Source: Pseudomonadota bacterium (GTDB lineage: Bacteria; Desulfobacterota; Desulfobulbia; Desulfobulbales; Desulfocapsaceae). Taken from it: a DNA stretch of 64,000 bases. Below are positions 54,256 to 63,226 of this stretch, one piece after another; the stretch's first letter is position 1; the number at the start of each line of letters is the position of its first letter. Both the position numbers and the translations under genes were made by a program. The stretch spans positions 1-64,000 of the forward strand of contig JAHIUA010000090.1 in NCBI GenBank assembly GCA_018817385.1, given 5' to 3'. The notes beneath the pieces were generated by a model that was not told where the DNA came from, did not search any database, and saw nothing but the letters and a program-made list of their open reading frames with translations.

Positions 54256-56448
54256 ATGAGCAAGAAAAAATACTCCTTTTCTATTAAACGCGGTGACCCT
54301 CTGCCCGGCGGAGCAACCGCCCTCGATCGTGGGATCAACTTTGCTGTCTTTTCCCGGCATGCTACGGGGGTAACCCTGGTTATCGAAATAAAAGCCCCTG
54401 GCGAAGACATACCCAGCTGCCACGAACTGGAATTGGATCCAGCAGTGAACCGCACCGGTGATATCTGGCATATCTTCCTGGTCACCGAAGAACGGGAGAT
54501 CTGCTATGGCTACCGCTTCGACGGTCCAACTGATATCGAGAAACTTGGAGTGATCTATGATCGAAAACAAATCCTCATAGATCCACTCTCTCACGCCTTA
54601 AGCGGACGTAAATGGGGAGAAGATTTCCAGACTGGCCACAACCCCCTCTGCCATCTTATCAAACATGACTTTGACTGGCAGAATGACAGGCCGCTGAAGA
54701 CACCCATGGTGGACTCTGTTATCTACGAACTCCATGTCCGAGGGTTTACCCAGGCTGCAAACTCCGGGGTAAAGAATCCAGGAACCTACCTGGGAATTGT
54801 CGAAAAAATCCCTTACCTGAAAGAGCTCGGTGTCACTGCAGTAGAGCTCATGCCAATCACTGAATGGGATGAGAACGATAACGTCTTTCACGATCCGCTA
54901 AGCGGCATGAGGTTAAAAAATTACTGGGGTTATAATCCAGTCTCTTTTTTTGCCCTCAAATCAGGCTATGCCTCTGAGCCAGATAACCATGTCAACGAAT
55001 TCAAGTCGATGGTCCTCAGCCTGCACCAGGCCGGCATCGAAGTCATCCTCGACATGGTCTACAACCACACCGGCGAGGGCGATTACCAGGGAACCACCTC
55101 CAGTTTCCGTGGTATTGACAACCCCATCTACTACCTTCTCGACCAACACAGCCGTGAATATCTCAATTACTCCGGTTGCGGCAACACCTTCAACTGTAAC
55201 CATCCCGTGGTAAGGGAATTTATTCTCAACTCCCTCCGGTATTGGGTTATAGAAATGCATGTAGATGGTTTTCGTTTTGATCTCGCTTCTATCCTTGGCC
55301 GTGACCGTCAGGGACATGTCCTTGCCAACCCACCCATGATCGAGATGATTGCTCAGGACCCCATCCTTCGAGACACCAAAATTATTGCCGAAGCCTGGGA
55401 TGCGGCAGGATTGTACCAAGTGGGTAGTTTTTCCACTGATGCCCGCTGGGCCGAGTGGAACGGTAGATTCCGCGATGACATCCGAGCCTTTATGGCAGGT
55501 CACAAGGGGTCCATTGCCAACCTGGCCACCCGCATTGCCGGCAGCTCCGACCTCTATCAATCCAGCTCACGGACCCCCTGTAACTCAGTCAACTTCATCA
55601 CCAGTCACGATGGATTCACCCTCAATGACCTGGTCAGCTATAACGAAAAGCATAACAGCAGCAATGGAGAAGATAATCATGATGGTGATAATCACAATAT
55701 CAGCTGGAACAGTGGAATTGAAGGAAAGGAAGCCAATGCCGAAATCGAGGATTTTCGTTTTCGGCGCATGCGCAGTATGGCCCTGATTCTTATCCTCTCC
55801 CAAGGGGTGCCGATGATCACGGCTGGTGACGAATTCGGCCGCAGCCAGGATGGGAACAATAACTGCTGGTGTCAGGACAACAGGAGCAGTTGGCTGGACT
55901 GGGATCTGGCCCGCACCAATAAAGGGTTGCTCCGCTTTTTCAAAAAATGTCTCATCCTTCGTAAGAAACACCATATTTTTCGCCGTCACGATTTTTTCAG
56001 TTCACGGGAAAGTAGCCTGGGATCGAGGCAGGAAGCAGACATCAGCTGGCAATCTCTGCGCCCGGGACAAGAGGACTGGTCAGAAAATTGCCACACCTTG
56101 GCCTTTCTCCTTCGCGGCGAGAAAAAAGAAGGACAGAAAGATGATGACTTCTTTATCATGCTCAACGGCCACCGCAAAGAAAATGCCATTTTTGTTATTC
56201 CCCCCCCTTCAGACCCAAGACATTGTTGGAAACAAATCATTAACACTGCCCGGGCAGCGCCGTATGACTTCCCGCCCCCAAGCCGGGCAAGCAAGAAAAA
56301 AGGAGGTGACACCATCCTGGTCAAGAGCATGGCTGCCGTTGTCCTCCAGTCCGAGCAACCACCTGATACACTTCATATAAACGGTGCCTCAAAACAACTT
56401 ACCCTTGAGCCGAGCAGAAGGTTGGCCAAAAGAGAGCGGTATACCTGA
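54256..56448 (+). CDS. glgX: Glycogen debranching enzyme GlgX
   Basis: A 730-residue GH13 enzyme that removes alpha-1,6 branches from phosphorylase-limited glycogen. An N-terminal CBM48-like domain (GATALDRGINFAVFSRHATG) precedes the barrel, whose conserved regions are DMVYNHTGEG, GFRFDLASIL (nucleophile Asp), IAEAWDAAG (acid Glu) and FITSHDGFTLNDLVSY. A long upstream frame to 54100 encodes an improbable leader; ATG 54256 begins MSKKKYSF. With two phosphorylases in the window it supports glycogen breakdown as an energy reserve. Confidence 0.94.
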   Translation: MSKKKYSFSIKRGDPLPGGATALDRGINFAVFSRHATGVTLVIEIKAPGEDIPSCHELELDPAVNRTGDIWHIFLVTEEREICYGYRFDGPTDIEKLGVIYDRKQILIDPLSHALSGRKWGEDFQTGHNPLCHLIKHDFDWQNDRPLKTPMVDSVIYELHVRGFTQAANSGVKNPGTYLGIVEKIPYLKELGVTAVELMPITEWDENDNVFHDPLSGMRLKNYWGYNPVSFFALKSGYASEPDNHVNEFKSMVLSLHQAGIEVILDMVYNHTGEGDYQGTTSSFRGIDNPIYYLLDQHSREYLNYSGCGNTFNCNHPVVREFILNSLRYWVIEMHVDGFRFDLASILGRDRQGHVLANPPMIEMIAQDPILRDTKIIAEAWDAAGLYQVGSFSTDARWAEWNGRFRDDIRAFMAGHKGSIANLATRIAGSSDLYQSSSRTPCNSVNFITSHDGFTLNDLVSYNEKHNSSNGEDNHDGDNHNISWNSGIEGKEANAEIEDFRFRRMRSMALILILSQGVPMITAGDEFGRSQDGNNNCWCQDNRSSWLDWDLARTNKGLLRFFKKCLILRKKHHIFRRHDFFSSRESSLGSRQEADISWQSLRPGQEDWSENCHTLAFLLRGEKKEGQKDDDFFIMLNGHRKENAIFVIPPPSDPRHCWKQIINTARAAPYDFPPPSRASKKKGGDTILVKSMAAVVLQSEQPPDTLHINGASKQLTLEPSRRLAKRERYT

Positions 56449-56997
56449 TCGAGAATAGCAATTTTTCCCAGCACAGCAAAGGTACCACTCCGTAGGATAC
56501 CACATTCTGAAGAGGGCTTGTTGACTTACGCTGTAATCGAGTTTCGGTTCGGTAATTAAAACCTGACAACAAACCCTTCCGTGACCAAAACAACAATCCA
56601 TTTAAACAATAATACCATCACCTTGCCACCAGCATATGAGCCACCCAGAGGGTCCATGAAGACAATACATAAAGAAATCACTCGACAAGGACCAACATGA
56701 CAAAAAAAAGAAATAAGTCGACTTAAAAAACACGTCAACTATCCGTTATACTAAGATATAATACATGAATGACACCTGGAACAAGGAGAGTACAAAAAAA
56801 AATACCTGGTCATATCACAATTTCTCTTGTGAAATTGGCCAAAAACCTTTTATAGTACTGCATAGGATGTGATACATATCATATGTCAGACAGTGATATC
56901 TGCACCTGCGGAAGTGCTTTGGGGAGAAGACACAATTCATCGACCCTCAGGAATATCCCTGGCGACAGATGGACCGAAAAAAAACCGGGAGGGTAAA
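56449..56997. other. Intergenic region before the multihaem cytochrome
   Basis: About 550 bases. AT-rich boxes near 56750-56760 and 56845-56860 (TTTTATAGTACT) are candidate promoter elements. The transcribed part before the ribosome site (56869-56990) is long, so a regulatory leader is possible, but I could not recognise a c-di-GMP (GEMM) riboswitch core there. Confidence 0.4.
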
Positions 56998-58113
56998 ATG
57001 AAGACGAATAAAAAGTGGTATCAATATGGGGTATTGGCAAGTATGGGAGTTCTTATGCTTGCTGCACCCGCATCCGCAAAAGTAAACGGGCAGTGTGCCA
57101 TATGTCACACCATGCACAACAGCCAGGATGGAGCCCCAATGGCCATCGACGCTGCTGGTGCCCCACAGACCGCACCCAATGAGGTTCTGCTGCTCAGAGG
57201 CTGTGTCGCCTGTCATACCGGAACCAATGATGGGACCAATGTTATCCCCTATGTTTCCGACACCGCTGCACCTACCTACGGCGTCGATGGCACCACCGGC
57301 AACACCTTGGCCGGCGGTAGCTTTTACTGGGTTGCCAGTCAGACCCCAGGGTTAGATGGAGCAACCGCCGACTCGACCGGTCATAACGTGGCCACCGACA
57401 GCATGGCGGTCCAGGATGCAGTCCTCTTAAACAACCCTCCAGGAGCCACTGCCGCCCTCACCGCCCAGCTCAGATGTGCCGGCGTTAATGGTTGCCATGG
57501 TGACAGCGCTGCCAGCAGTGACTTTGCGGCTATCACCGGCACCCATCATGCCGATGATACGGTTATTGACGGCAGCACCACAGCCACCAGTTTCCGTTTT
57601 CTCCTTGGCATAGTAGGTCTGGAAGATTCCGATTGGGAATATATGCCAACAGCCACTGCCCATAATCAATACAAGGGTGTAGACAGAACCGCTGACACTC
57701 AGAATGACACCACCACCATTTCTTCCCTCTGTGCCCGCTGTCACAATGACTATCACAATGGAGCCGGAAATGTGGGTGGAACGAACCCCACCACTGGCGC
57801 CTTTGCCAGCCCTTGGGTCCGTCACCCGACAGATTTTGACATGGGCAACACCGGTGCTACTGCTGAATACCGTGATTACGGTGGAACAGGTGTCAATGCT
57901 TATGTAGTTTCTGCCCCCGTGGCCAGTAACACCATTGGCGTTGCTCCCCTGTCAAGCATTACCTTTACAGGCGACGATGCGATCGTGACCTGTATCTCCT
58001 GCCATCGCGCCCATGGTTCAGGGTATGCCGATCTCCTTCGTTGGGATTATTCAGCAGTCTCTGCCGGCGTTAGTGGTACAGGAGCATGTTTTGAGTGTCA
58101 TACCAGTAAATAA
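56998..58113 (+). CDS. Exported six-site c-type cytochrome, OmcS-like motif order
   Basis: A 371-residue protein with a signal peptide (residues 1-~27, ending APASA). Haem motifs: CAICH (33-37), CVACH (69-73), CAGVNGCH (160-167, a CX5CH spacing), CARCH (245-249), CISCH (332-336) and CFECH (364-368). Around them are CHTMHNS after the first haem, GHNV before the third, CHNDYHN...RHP at the fourth, CHRAHGSGYADLLRWDY at the fifth and CHTSK at the terminus. This order resembles the Geobacter nanowire cytochrome OmcS as I recall it, which also has six haems, one with an expanded spacing. GGAGGG precedes ATG 56998. A terminator follows, so it can be expressed above the downstream genes. Filament formation is inference. 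Confidence 0.9.
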   Translation: MKTNKKWYQYGVLASMGVLMLAAPASAKVNGQCAICHTMHNSQDGAPMAIDAAGAPQTAPNEVLLLRGCVACHTGTNDGTNVIPYVSDTAAPTYGVDGTTGNTLAGGSFYWVASQTPGLDGATADSTGHNVATDSMAVQDAVLLNNPPGATAALTAQLRCAGVNGCHGDSAASSDFAAITGTHHADDTVIDGSTTATSFRFLLGIVGLEDSDWEYMPTATAHNQYKGVDRTADTQNDTTTISSLCARCHNDYHNGAGNVGGTNPTTGAFASPWVRHPTDFDMGNTGATAEYRDYGGTGVNAYVVSAPVASNTIGVAPLSSITFTGDDAIVTCISCHRAHGSGYADLLRWDYSAVSAGVSGTGACFECHTSK

Positions 58114-58147
58114 TATTACCGCTGTAAGGTATACACACTGACCACTG

Positions 58148-58186
58148 AATCCCCCTGTTCCATACCCGTGAACAGGGGGATTTTTT
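58148..58186 (+). terminator. Rho-independent terminator after the cytochrome
   Basis: AATCCCCCTGTTC / GAACAGGGGGATT, a perfect 13-bp stem with a 9-base loop, followed by TTTT, 34 bases after the stop codon. Confidence 0.93.
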
Positions 58187-58412
58187 GTAGTACGTCCCTG
58201 TGATCCACACCTGTAGCATGCAAATTTTCATTGGCTGGTGGCGCCCATCTTTGTGGCCACTCAACAATGATAATTTGCCATATTTATCGGTATGTTGTAT
58301 ACAGAGAATTGCAACTCAGGATGGCCGTTGTTCCAGAAAGAGTGGCCATGACAGCATCAGGTATTAACGTATATTTTGTGTTTTTTATTTTGTAAAGGCT
58401 AACCAGGCAATT
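58187..58412. other. Gap between the cytochrome terminator and the beta-barrel gene
   Basis: 226 bases, expected to hold the promoter of the downstream five-gene operon. AT-rich at 58370-58395. No known element recognised. Confidence 0.35.
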
Positions 58413-60506
58413 GTGAACAGTCTAGAGTTTCATAAACAGCTTCTTCTTCGCTCTTGGCTCCCCTGTTGCTGCCTGTTCGTACTTATCCCCACTCACGCCT
58501 GTGGAGAGGAAATTTCCCTTGACGCCTCCTGGCAGGCCAGCGCCAACCAAGTAGGTGAAGAGGAAGATGTCAATTCCTTTAACCAGCGCTACGGTGTGCA
58601 ATGGAATCCCAGGGTAACCCGGGCCATCTTTTTTGACTCCAACGTTAACTACTCCCGGAATGAGAGTACCGGCAGCATTATCCGTGAAACGCTTTCCCCA
58701 ACCGGCAGCCTGCAGGTTGAAAACGACATTTTCCTTGCCGAAGTCAGTGGTCTCATGAATAAGACCAAAAACTCCCAAAGCTATGATCTGGTCGACAGCA
58801 GTTGGGAAGCTATCCTCGCCTCCAACTGGGACTATCGCTTCTGGCCCAATCTGAGTATTAATGTAGGCCAAAACTGGTTTAGTGACAGCGAAGATGTGCA
58901 CATCACGGATAACAGCCTTAAATGGTCTGAATTTATTGCCAAGTGGGAGTTGGATAGTTTTGAGGCTTATTACAGCTATTACACCCAGCTCAGAGATGAC
59001 TTTGTTGAACAAAGCAATTACGATGAAAAAAAGCATTTCGGCAGGATTGATTACAGCCGGGGATTTTTTGCCAACCGCCTGAACCTTAGTTTTTCCGGGC
59101 AAGTAACCAATTCGACCACGGACATCAGCGCTGAAGGGGACACGGTCGCCATCAGAGTCGGACTCAGCCAGGCACTCGCTGGTATAGACCCCACTCCCCA
59201 ATCAGGGAATCTGCCCACAACCCCCGGCCTCATTGATGGAAACACCAATAGTTCTGTCTTCACCATCACCCCCCTAGAGGTTGCCAATCTCGCAATCAAG
59301 GCAGACTTCCAACCCATTAGCACCATCTACGTCTATACCAGTCAACTTGATCCTCTGCTCGCTGCTGAAACCAGTTCCCTGAGCTGGGATCTTTACTCCA
59401 GTACTGACGGTGTAAACTGGCAGAGAGAGGCAATCAACCCAGCCACTACCTACGATGAGGACAGATCCCGTTTCCAAGTCAGCATTGGTGGTCTGCAACG
59501 AATCTATCTGAAGCTGGTGGTAACAGGCTGGCCTCTGTCTCTGGCCATCCCGGTAACCGAAATTGAGGCCTTTAATAATCAAACCAGCTCCGAGGATACT
59601 TATGCGGAAACCCAGGAATATGACAGGACATTGACCGACCTGAATCTCCGCTACACCCCAAGCACAAATACCAGCCTCAGCTACTCCCTGGTCTGGGACG
59701 ACTCCGATTACACAATCGGCAACGATCGGACCCGTCTCTTTCAAACAGGAAATGTCAGATGGAGATACAATCAGTACCTGATCCCTTCCTTTACCGTTAA
59801 CAACACGACCACGGAAAACAGCGCCATTGCCGATAACAGTCAGCGCTCTTATGCCTTTACAGTACAGTCCATATTCCTCCCGACCCTTGAAACAAACGTT
59901 GGCATTACCAGAAACGAAAACTCGAACGATGACGTTCTGGAATCAACCAACGATAGCTTCCACTTCAATTTGATCGCGGCCCTGTATCCGAATCTGGACA
60001 CGACACTTGATATCAACACCATCTTTAACAGAAATGAAGAGGATGACAGTTCGAATGAAAACCTTGGCCTGCGCTGGACCCTCACTGCCCGCCTGCGCCC
60101 CAACCTGTTGGTTGACTTTATCGCAGAACATGGAAGTACCGAAGTCGGATTCACAGAGATTGCTGATACTGATCAATCTGGAGGCCGAACCACTCTCAAT
60201 GTAAACTGGCGTCCCTCTGATCTCCTGTCCATAATGGCCAACGCCTCCCAGGGCTATGGTGATGAGTGGTCCAACTATGAAAGTTATCGTTTAGATACCA
60301 ATTTTTCCCTGATTCGCACATCCAAGACCCAGTTTACGATTGGTCATAGAATCACCAGTACGGAAGACGACACCATTAACAGCCTTAACGCCAACTGGAG
60401 TTGGAACATAAGTGAATTTTTAACGATGCAGTCTATAGCCAATTACCTCATAACCCAAGAAGACAATGGCTGGTACGTAAATACCCGCCTCACAGCAAGG
60501 TTTTAG
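58413..60506 (+). CDS. Large outer-membrane beta-barrel protein with a discoidin-like insertion
   Basis: A 697-residue exported protein starting at GTG 58413. The signal peptide runs to about residue 31 (LFVLIPTHACGEE). Most of the chain is alternating amphipathic strands rich in aromatic residues and Asn/Ser, with repeats such as SLSYSLVWDDSDYTIG and NVNWRPSDLLSIMANASQGY, and the last residue is Phe, as in proteins inserted by BAM. Residues ~285-395 interrupt the barrel and look like a discoidin/F5-8C sandwich (IYVYTSQLDPLL, SLSWDLYSSTDGVNWQRE, LKLVVTGW, TEIEAFN). It is separated from the cytochrome by a terminator but faces the same way. A porin-like conduit for electrons or for cytochrome export is the leading guess; sequence is too diverged for a firm family. 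Confidence 0.78.
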   Translation: MNSLEFHKQLLLRSWLPCCCLFVLIPTHACGEEISLDASWQASANQVGEEEDVNSFNQRYGVQWNPRVTRAIFFDSNVNYSRNESTGSIIRETLSPTGSLQVENDIFLAEVSGLMNKTKNSQSYDLVDSSWEAILASNWDYRFWPNLSINVGQNWFSDSEDVHITDNSLKWSEFIAKWELDSFEAYYSYYTQLRDDFVEQSNYDEKKHFGRIDYSRGFFANRLNLSFSGQVTNSTTDISAEGDTVAIRVGLSQALAGIDPTPQSGNLPTTPGLIDGNTNSSVFTITPLEVANLAIKADFQPISTIYVYTSQLDPLLAAETSSLSWDLYSSTDGVNWQREAINPATTYDEDRSRFQVSIGGLQRIYLKLVVTGWPLSLAIPVTEIEAFNNQTSSEDTYAETQEYDRTLTDLNLRYTPSTNTSLSYSLVWDDSDYTIGNDRTRLFQTGNVRWRYNQYLIPSFTVNNTTTENSAIADNSQRSYAFTVQSIFLPTLETNVGITRNENSNDDVLESTNDSFHFNLIAALYPNLDTTLDINTIFNRNEEDDSSNENLGLRWTLTARLRPNLLVDFIAEHGSTEVGFTEIADTDQSGGRTTLNVNWRPSDLLSIMANASQGYGDEWSNYESYRLDTNFSLIRTSKTQFTIGHRITSTEDDTINSLNANWSWNISEFLTMQSIANYLITQEDNGWYVNTRLTARF

Positions 60507-60509
60507 CCC

Positions 60510-61088
60510 ATGAAAAAGATCACCTGCATGATTCTCCTGGCCTTATCCCTACTCTCAATCTATGGCTGCTCATCCAAAGATCCGTCCATCCAGACCTATC
60601 TCCGGGAAGGCACAGACCTGAGCTACGTCACCAGGGTTGCTATCCTCCCCTTTGAAAACAACACCCAGGATGAGTATGCCTCCAAGCGGATCCGTGACAT
60701 AACCGCCACCCAGATTATGGCCATGGGCCTCTTTGATGTTGCGGACAAGGGAGTTGTTGACAGTGCCCTGAGCGAGATGGGTATAGACCCCAGCACCCCT
60801 CTAGATGTTCCTCTGGTAAAACAACTCTCCCAGAGACTCAATGTTCAGAGTTTAATCATTGGCACGGTCAACAATATCGGAGAAAGTCGCCAGGGCTCGT
60901 TCAGCTACCCGGAAATATCGCTAACTCTCCAGCTCCTCGATGGCGAATCTTCGGTAATACTCTGGCGAACCAGTGATACCCTGAGTGGATATTCCCTTTC
61001 CGACCGCCTGTTTGGCCTCGACCCTATGGATTCCTTTCAAATCACTGTCGAATTGCTTGATAACATGCTTTCAACTATTCCAAAGTGA
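60510..61088 (+). CDS. CsgG/TolB-N-like outer-membrane lipoprotein
   Basis: A 192-residue lipoprotein with lipobox SIYGC (Cys 20). The body starts VTRVAILPFENNTQDEYASK, then ITATQIMAMGLFDVADKGVVDSALSEMGI and VQSLIIGTVNNIGES, the pattern of CsgG-like and GNA1162-like periplasmic lipoproteins. It begins four bases after the beta-barrel stop and its own stop overlaps the next start (GTGA). The two following genes carry the same kind of domain. Confidence 0.75.
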   Translation: MKKITCMILLALSLLSIYGCSSKDPSIQTYLREGTDLSYVTRVAILPFENNTQDEYASKRIRDITATQIMAMGLFDVADKGVVDSALSEMGIDPSTPLDVPLVKQLSQRLNVQSLIIGTVNNIGESRQGSFSYPEISLTLQLLDGESSVILWRTSDTLSGYSLSDRLFGLDPMDSFQITVELLDNMLSTIPK

Positions 61089-62626
61089 ACAGAATGGCAG
61101 GAAAACTCTCCACCTCTGAGGTACAGGTAAAAAGGCGGCCAACTGCAGCTTTTGCCGGATTGTACCTTAGCCTGCTCATAGCCTTATTCTTCTGGACTGG
61201 AATGGCAGTTGCCCAGTCCATTGCCTTTTTTCCCCTTCTCGACCTGAGCGAAGACCCCAATGGGATCAATAGCCCACTCACTGAAAAGGTCCGGCAGGAA
61301 CTGATTTTACGCGGAAAGACGCTTATTCCGGCTGAAGAAGTCATGCAATTTCTGGTTCGCAACCGAATCAGGAGTCTTGGAAAGCTAAGCCGTTACCAGA
61401 CATCTCTGGTTCACAAAGAGCTCGGCGCGGAGCTGGTGCTTCAGGGGACTGTATGTCAGATAGATAATGACACAACACCTCTCCTAAGCCTCAACCTCCA
61501 GCTCAGCAGGACCTCGGACGAACAGATTATCTGGGCCCATACAGAACAACTCTACTACTCAGACCTCACCAGCCTCCTTGGTTTGCAAGATCCCCATAAC
61601 CTGGCAGATCTCTACGAACCTTTTTTTAATTCCCTCTTTGCCACCCTGCCTGAACATCCAGATATTGGAGGGGAAGCAATGAATACCTTGAATATTGACA
61701 CAGTGATCATTTCCCCCAACTATCTCAGATCTGGAGAAAATGTAAGCTGCAAGATTAAGATGCGCAATATTTTGGATGACAAAGCAATCCAGCCCCAACT
61801 GATCGTTCGTTCCAACGGACAGGAGCACCCCCTCATTCTCGATGAAGAAGGCTATTACCTGCAAACATCCTGGCCGGTTGAAGAAAATGCCGGATCTTAT
61901 CCCATAACCTTGAAGGCCACCTGGCCATCAGGGATCACTCAAGAAGGAATTATCGGTTCCTACAATGTTGATGTTCAAGAACCTGGAGTGAAACTACACC
62001 TGATCGGCACCGAACGTGACGGACAAATCCTATTCAGCGACAAACTCATTATTATCCCCAAACTTGTGGAACCCGAGCCAATTGACCGTTGGGAAATTAT
62101 GGTCATCGACGAAGAGGAAGAAACAATAGTCATCATGGGAGCCGCCGGCAATATACCAAGACGTATCACCTGGCAGGGCAAGACCACGCTGGGTGGCATT
62201 GCAGCTCCCGGCATCTACTGGATCACCTTCAAGGTCTGGGACCGTGCTCAACGCGAATCCTACGCCGAAGCCGAAGTTCAATACAGACCTGAGCCGCCGC
62301 AGATCCTGGTGGAGGCAACCCATGAGGAGGACCGAGTAAGGGTTGGTCTCGACAACATTGTCAATACCCCACTCAACTTTTGGTGGGCCAAATTTTTTGC
62401 AGAAGACGGCCGTCTGCTTAAACTGGTCCAGGGAACTGAACTGCCTGCGACCATTGAACTTGACAACATTTCTGATCCGGAATACAAGATCCAGTGCCTG
62501 CTGACCGCCAGAGATATCCTCGGCAACCAGAGCCAACTCAATATTGCCAACCTGTTTAAACCTGTTGAGAGTGGAGTTGATGGAGAAGAAATCAGCATCG
62601 AAACCGAATGGGTAGAGGAGTTTTGA
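61085..62626 (+). CDS. Exported protein: CsgG/TolB-N-like domain plus beta-sandwich domains
   Basis: A 513-residue protein with an N-terminal signal/anchor (residues ~22-44, ending MAVAQS). Residues ~45-200 repeat the fold seen in its neighbours (IAFFPLLDLSEDPNG, KTLIPAEEVMQFLVRNRI, AELVLQGTVCQIDND). Beyond that are two or three Ig-like sandwiches (e.g. ISPNYLRSGENVSCKIKMRN; GIAAPGIYWITFKVWDRAQR, FlgD-like in style). GTG 61085 overlaps the previous stop; ATG 61094 is the alternative. No lipobox cysteine is seen. Probably a periplasmic or surface scaffold of the same assembly. Confidence 0.65.
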   Translation: MNRMAGKLSTSEVQVKRRPTAAFAGLYLSLLIALFFWTGMAVAQSIAFFPLLDLSEDPNGINSPLTEKVRQELILRGKTLIPAEEVMQFLVRNRIRSLGKLSRYQTSLVHKELGAELVLQGTVCQIDNDTTPLLSLNLQLSRTSDEQIIWAHTEQLYYSDLTSLLGLQDPHNLADLYEPFFNSLFATLPEHPDIGGEAMNTLNIDTVIISPNYLRSGENVSCKIKMRNILDDKAIQPQLIVRSNGQEHPLILDEEGYYLQTSWPVEENAGSYPITLKATWPSGITQEGIIGSYNVDVQEPGVKLHLIGTERDGQILFSDKLIIIPKLVEPEPIDRWEIMVIDEEEETIVIMGAAGNIPRRITWQGKTTLGGIAAPGIYWITFKVWDRAQRESYAEAEVQYRPEPPQILVEATHEEDRVRVGLDNIVNTPLNFWWAKFFAEDGRLLKLVQGTELPATIELDNISDPEYKIQCLLTARDILGNQSQLNIANLFKPVESGVDGEEISIETEWVEEF

Positions 62627-62629
62627 ACA

Positions 62630-63226
62630 GTGAAGTACTGGGTCCGTTTTTTTCTTATTCTCTTTCTTTTTCTTCTTGCCGGCTGTGGTGGCAAAGCTGT
62701 GCCAATCATCCAAAAGCTGGCACCTTTACCCGCACAGGGGAGCTGTAAGATTGCCGTCCTCCCTTTCCTCAACAAGATTTCCTATCCTCAGGGCGGCCCA
62801 ATTGTCAACAAAATCTTCCTCTCTGAACTCGTGGCCACCGGCCGCTTTCAAGTATTCCCCGAAGGGGACATCGACTCGATCTATCAACAGCTTCTCATCT
62901 ACCCCCTTGAACAGCCCACCCGGGAACAACTGGCAATGATCGGAGGCCGAATCAATCCAGACCTCTTTATCGGTGGAACCATATTAAAGATGGATGAGAG
63001 AAGACAGGGTGACTATGTCCATACCGAAATGACCCTTATTCTCCATCTCTACGATGGTAAATCAGGGAAACTCCTCTGGTCCACTTACCACCATCGCCTC
63101 GGCAGTGAGTATCAGCAGGTCATGCATCTTGGCAGAATAAATTCCATCTCTGGTCTGGCCCGTCGCATGTCTCAGGAAATTATAGCCGACTGGCTTGAAC
63201 AAGGAATGATCCCATGTACCGAATAA
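62630..63226 (+). CDS. CsgG/TolB-N-like lipoprotein, second
   Basis: A 198-residue lipoprotein, lipobox LLAGC (Cys 19), GTG start after GAGGAG. IAVLPFLNKISYPQGGPIV, ATGRFQVFPEGDIDSIYQQL and PDLFIGGTILKMDERRQGD parallel the 192-residue protein at 60510 motif for motif, so these are distant paralogs. Its stop lies inside the next gene (overlap 63214-63226), so the operon continues. Confidence 0.72.
   Translation: MKYWVRFFLILFLFLLAGCGGKAVPIIQKLAPLPAQGSCKIAVLPFLNKISYPQGGPIVNKIFLSELVATGRFQVFPEGDIDSIYQQLLIYPLEQPTREQLAMIGGRINPDLFIGGTILKMDERRQGDYVHTEMTLILHLYDGKSGKLLWSTYHHRLGSEYQQVMHLGRINSISGLARRMSQEIIADWLEQGMIPCTE

Noticed and set aside
56869-56990. c-di-GMP/cGAMP (GEMM) riboswitch before the cytochrome
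   Set aside because: Cytochrome genes in Geobacter often have one, but the conserved GEMM core sequences are not present in this leader.
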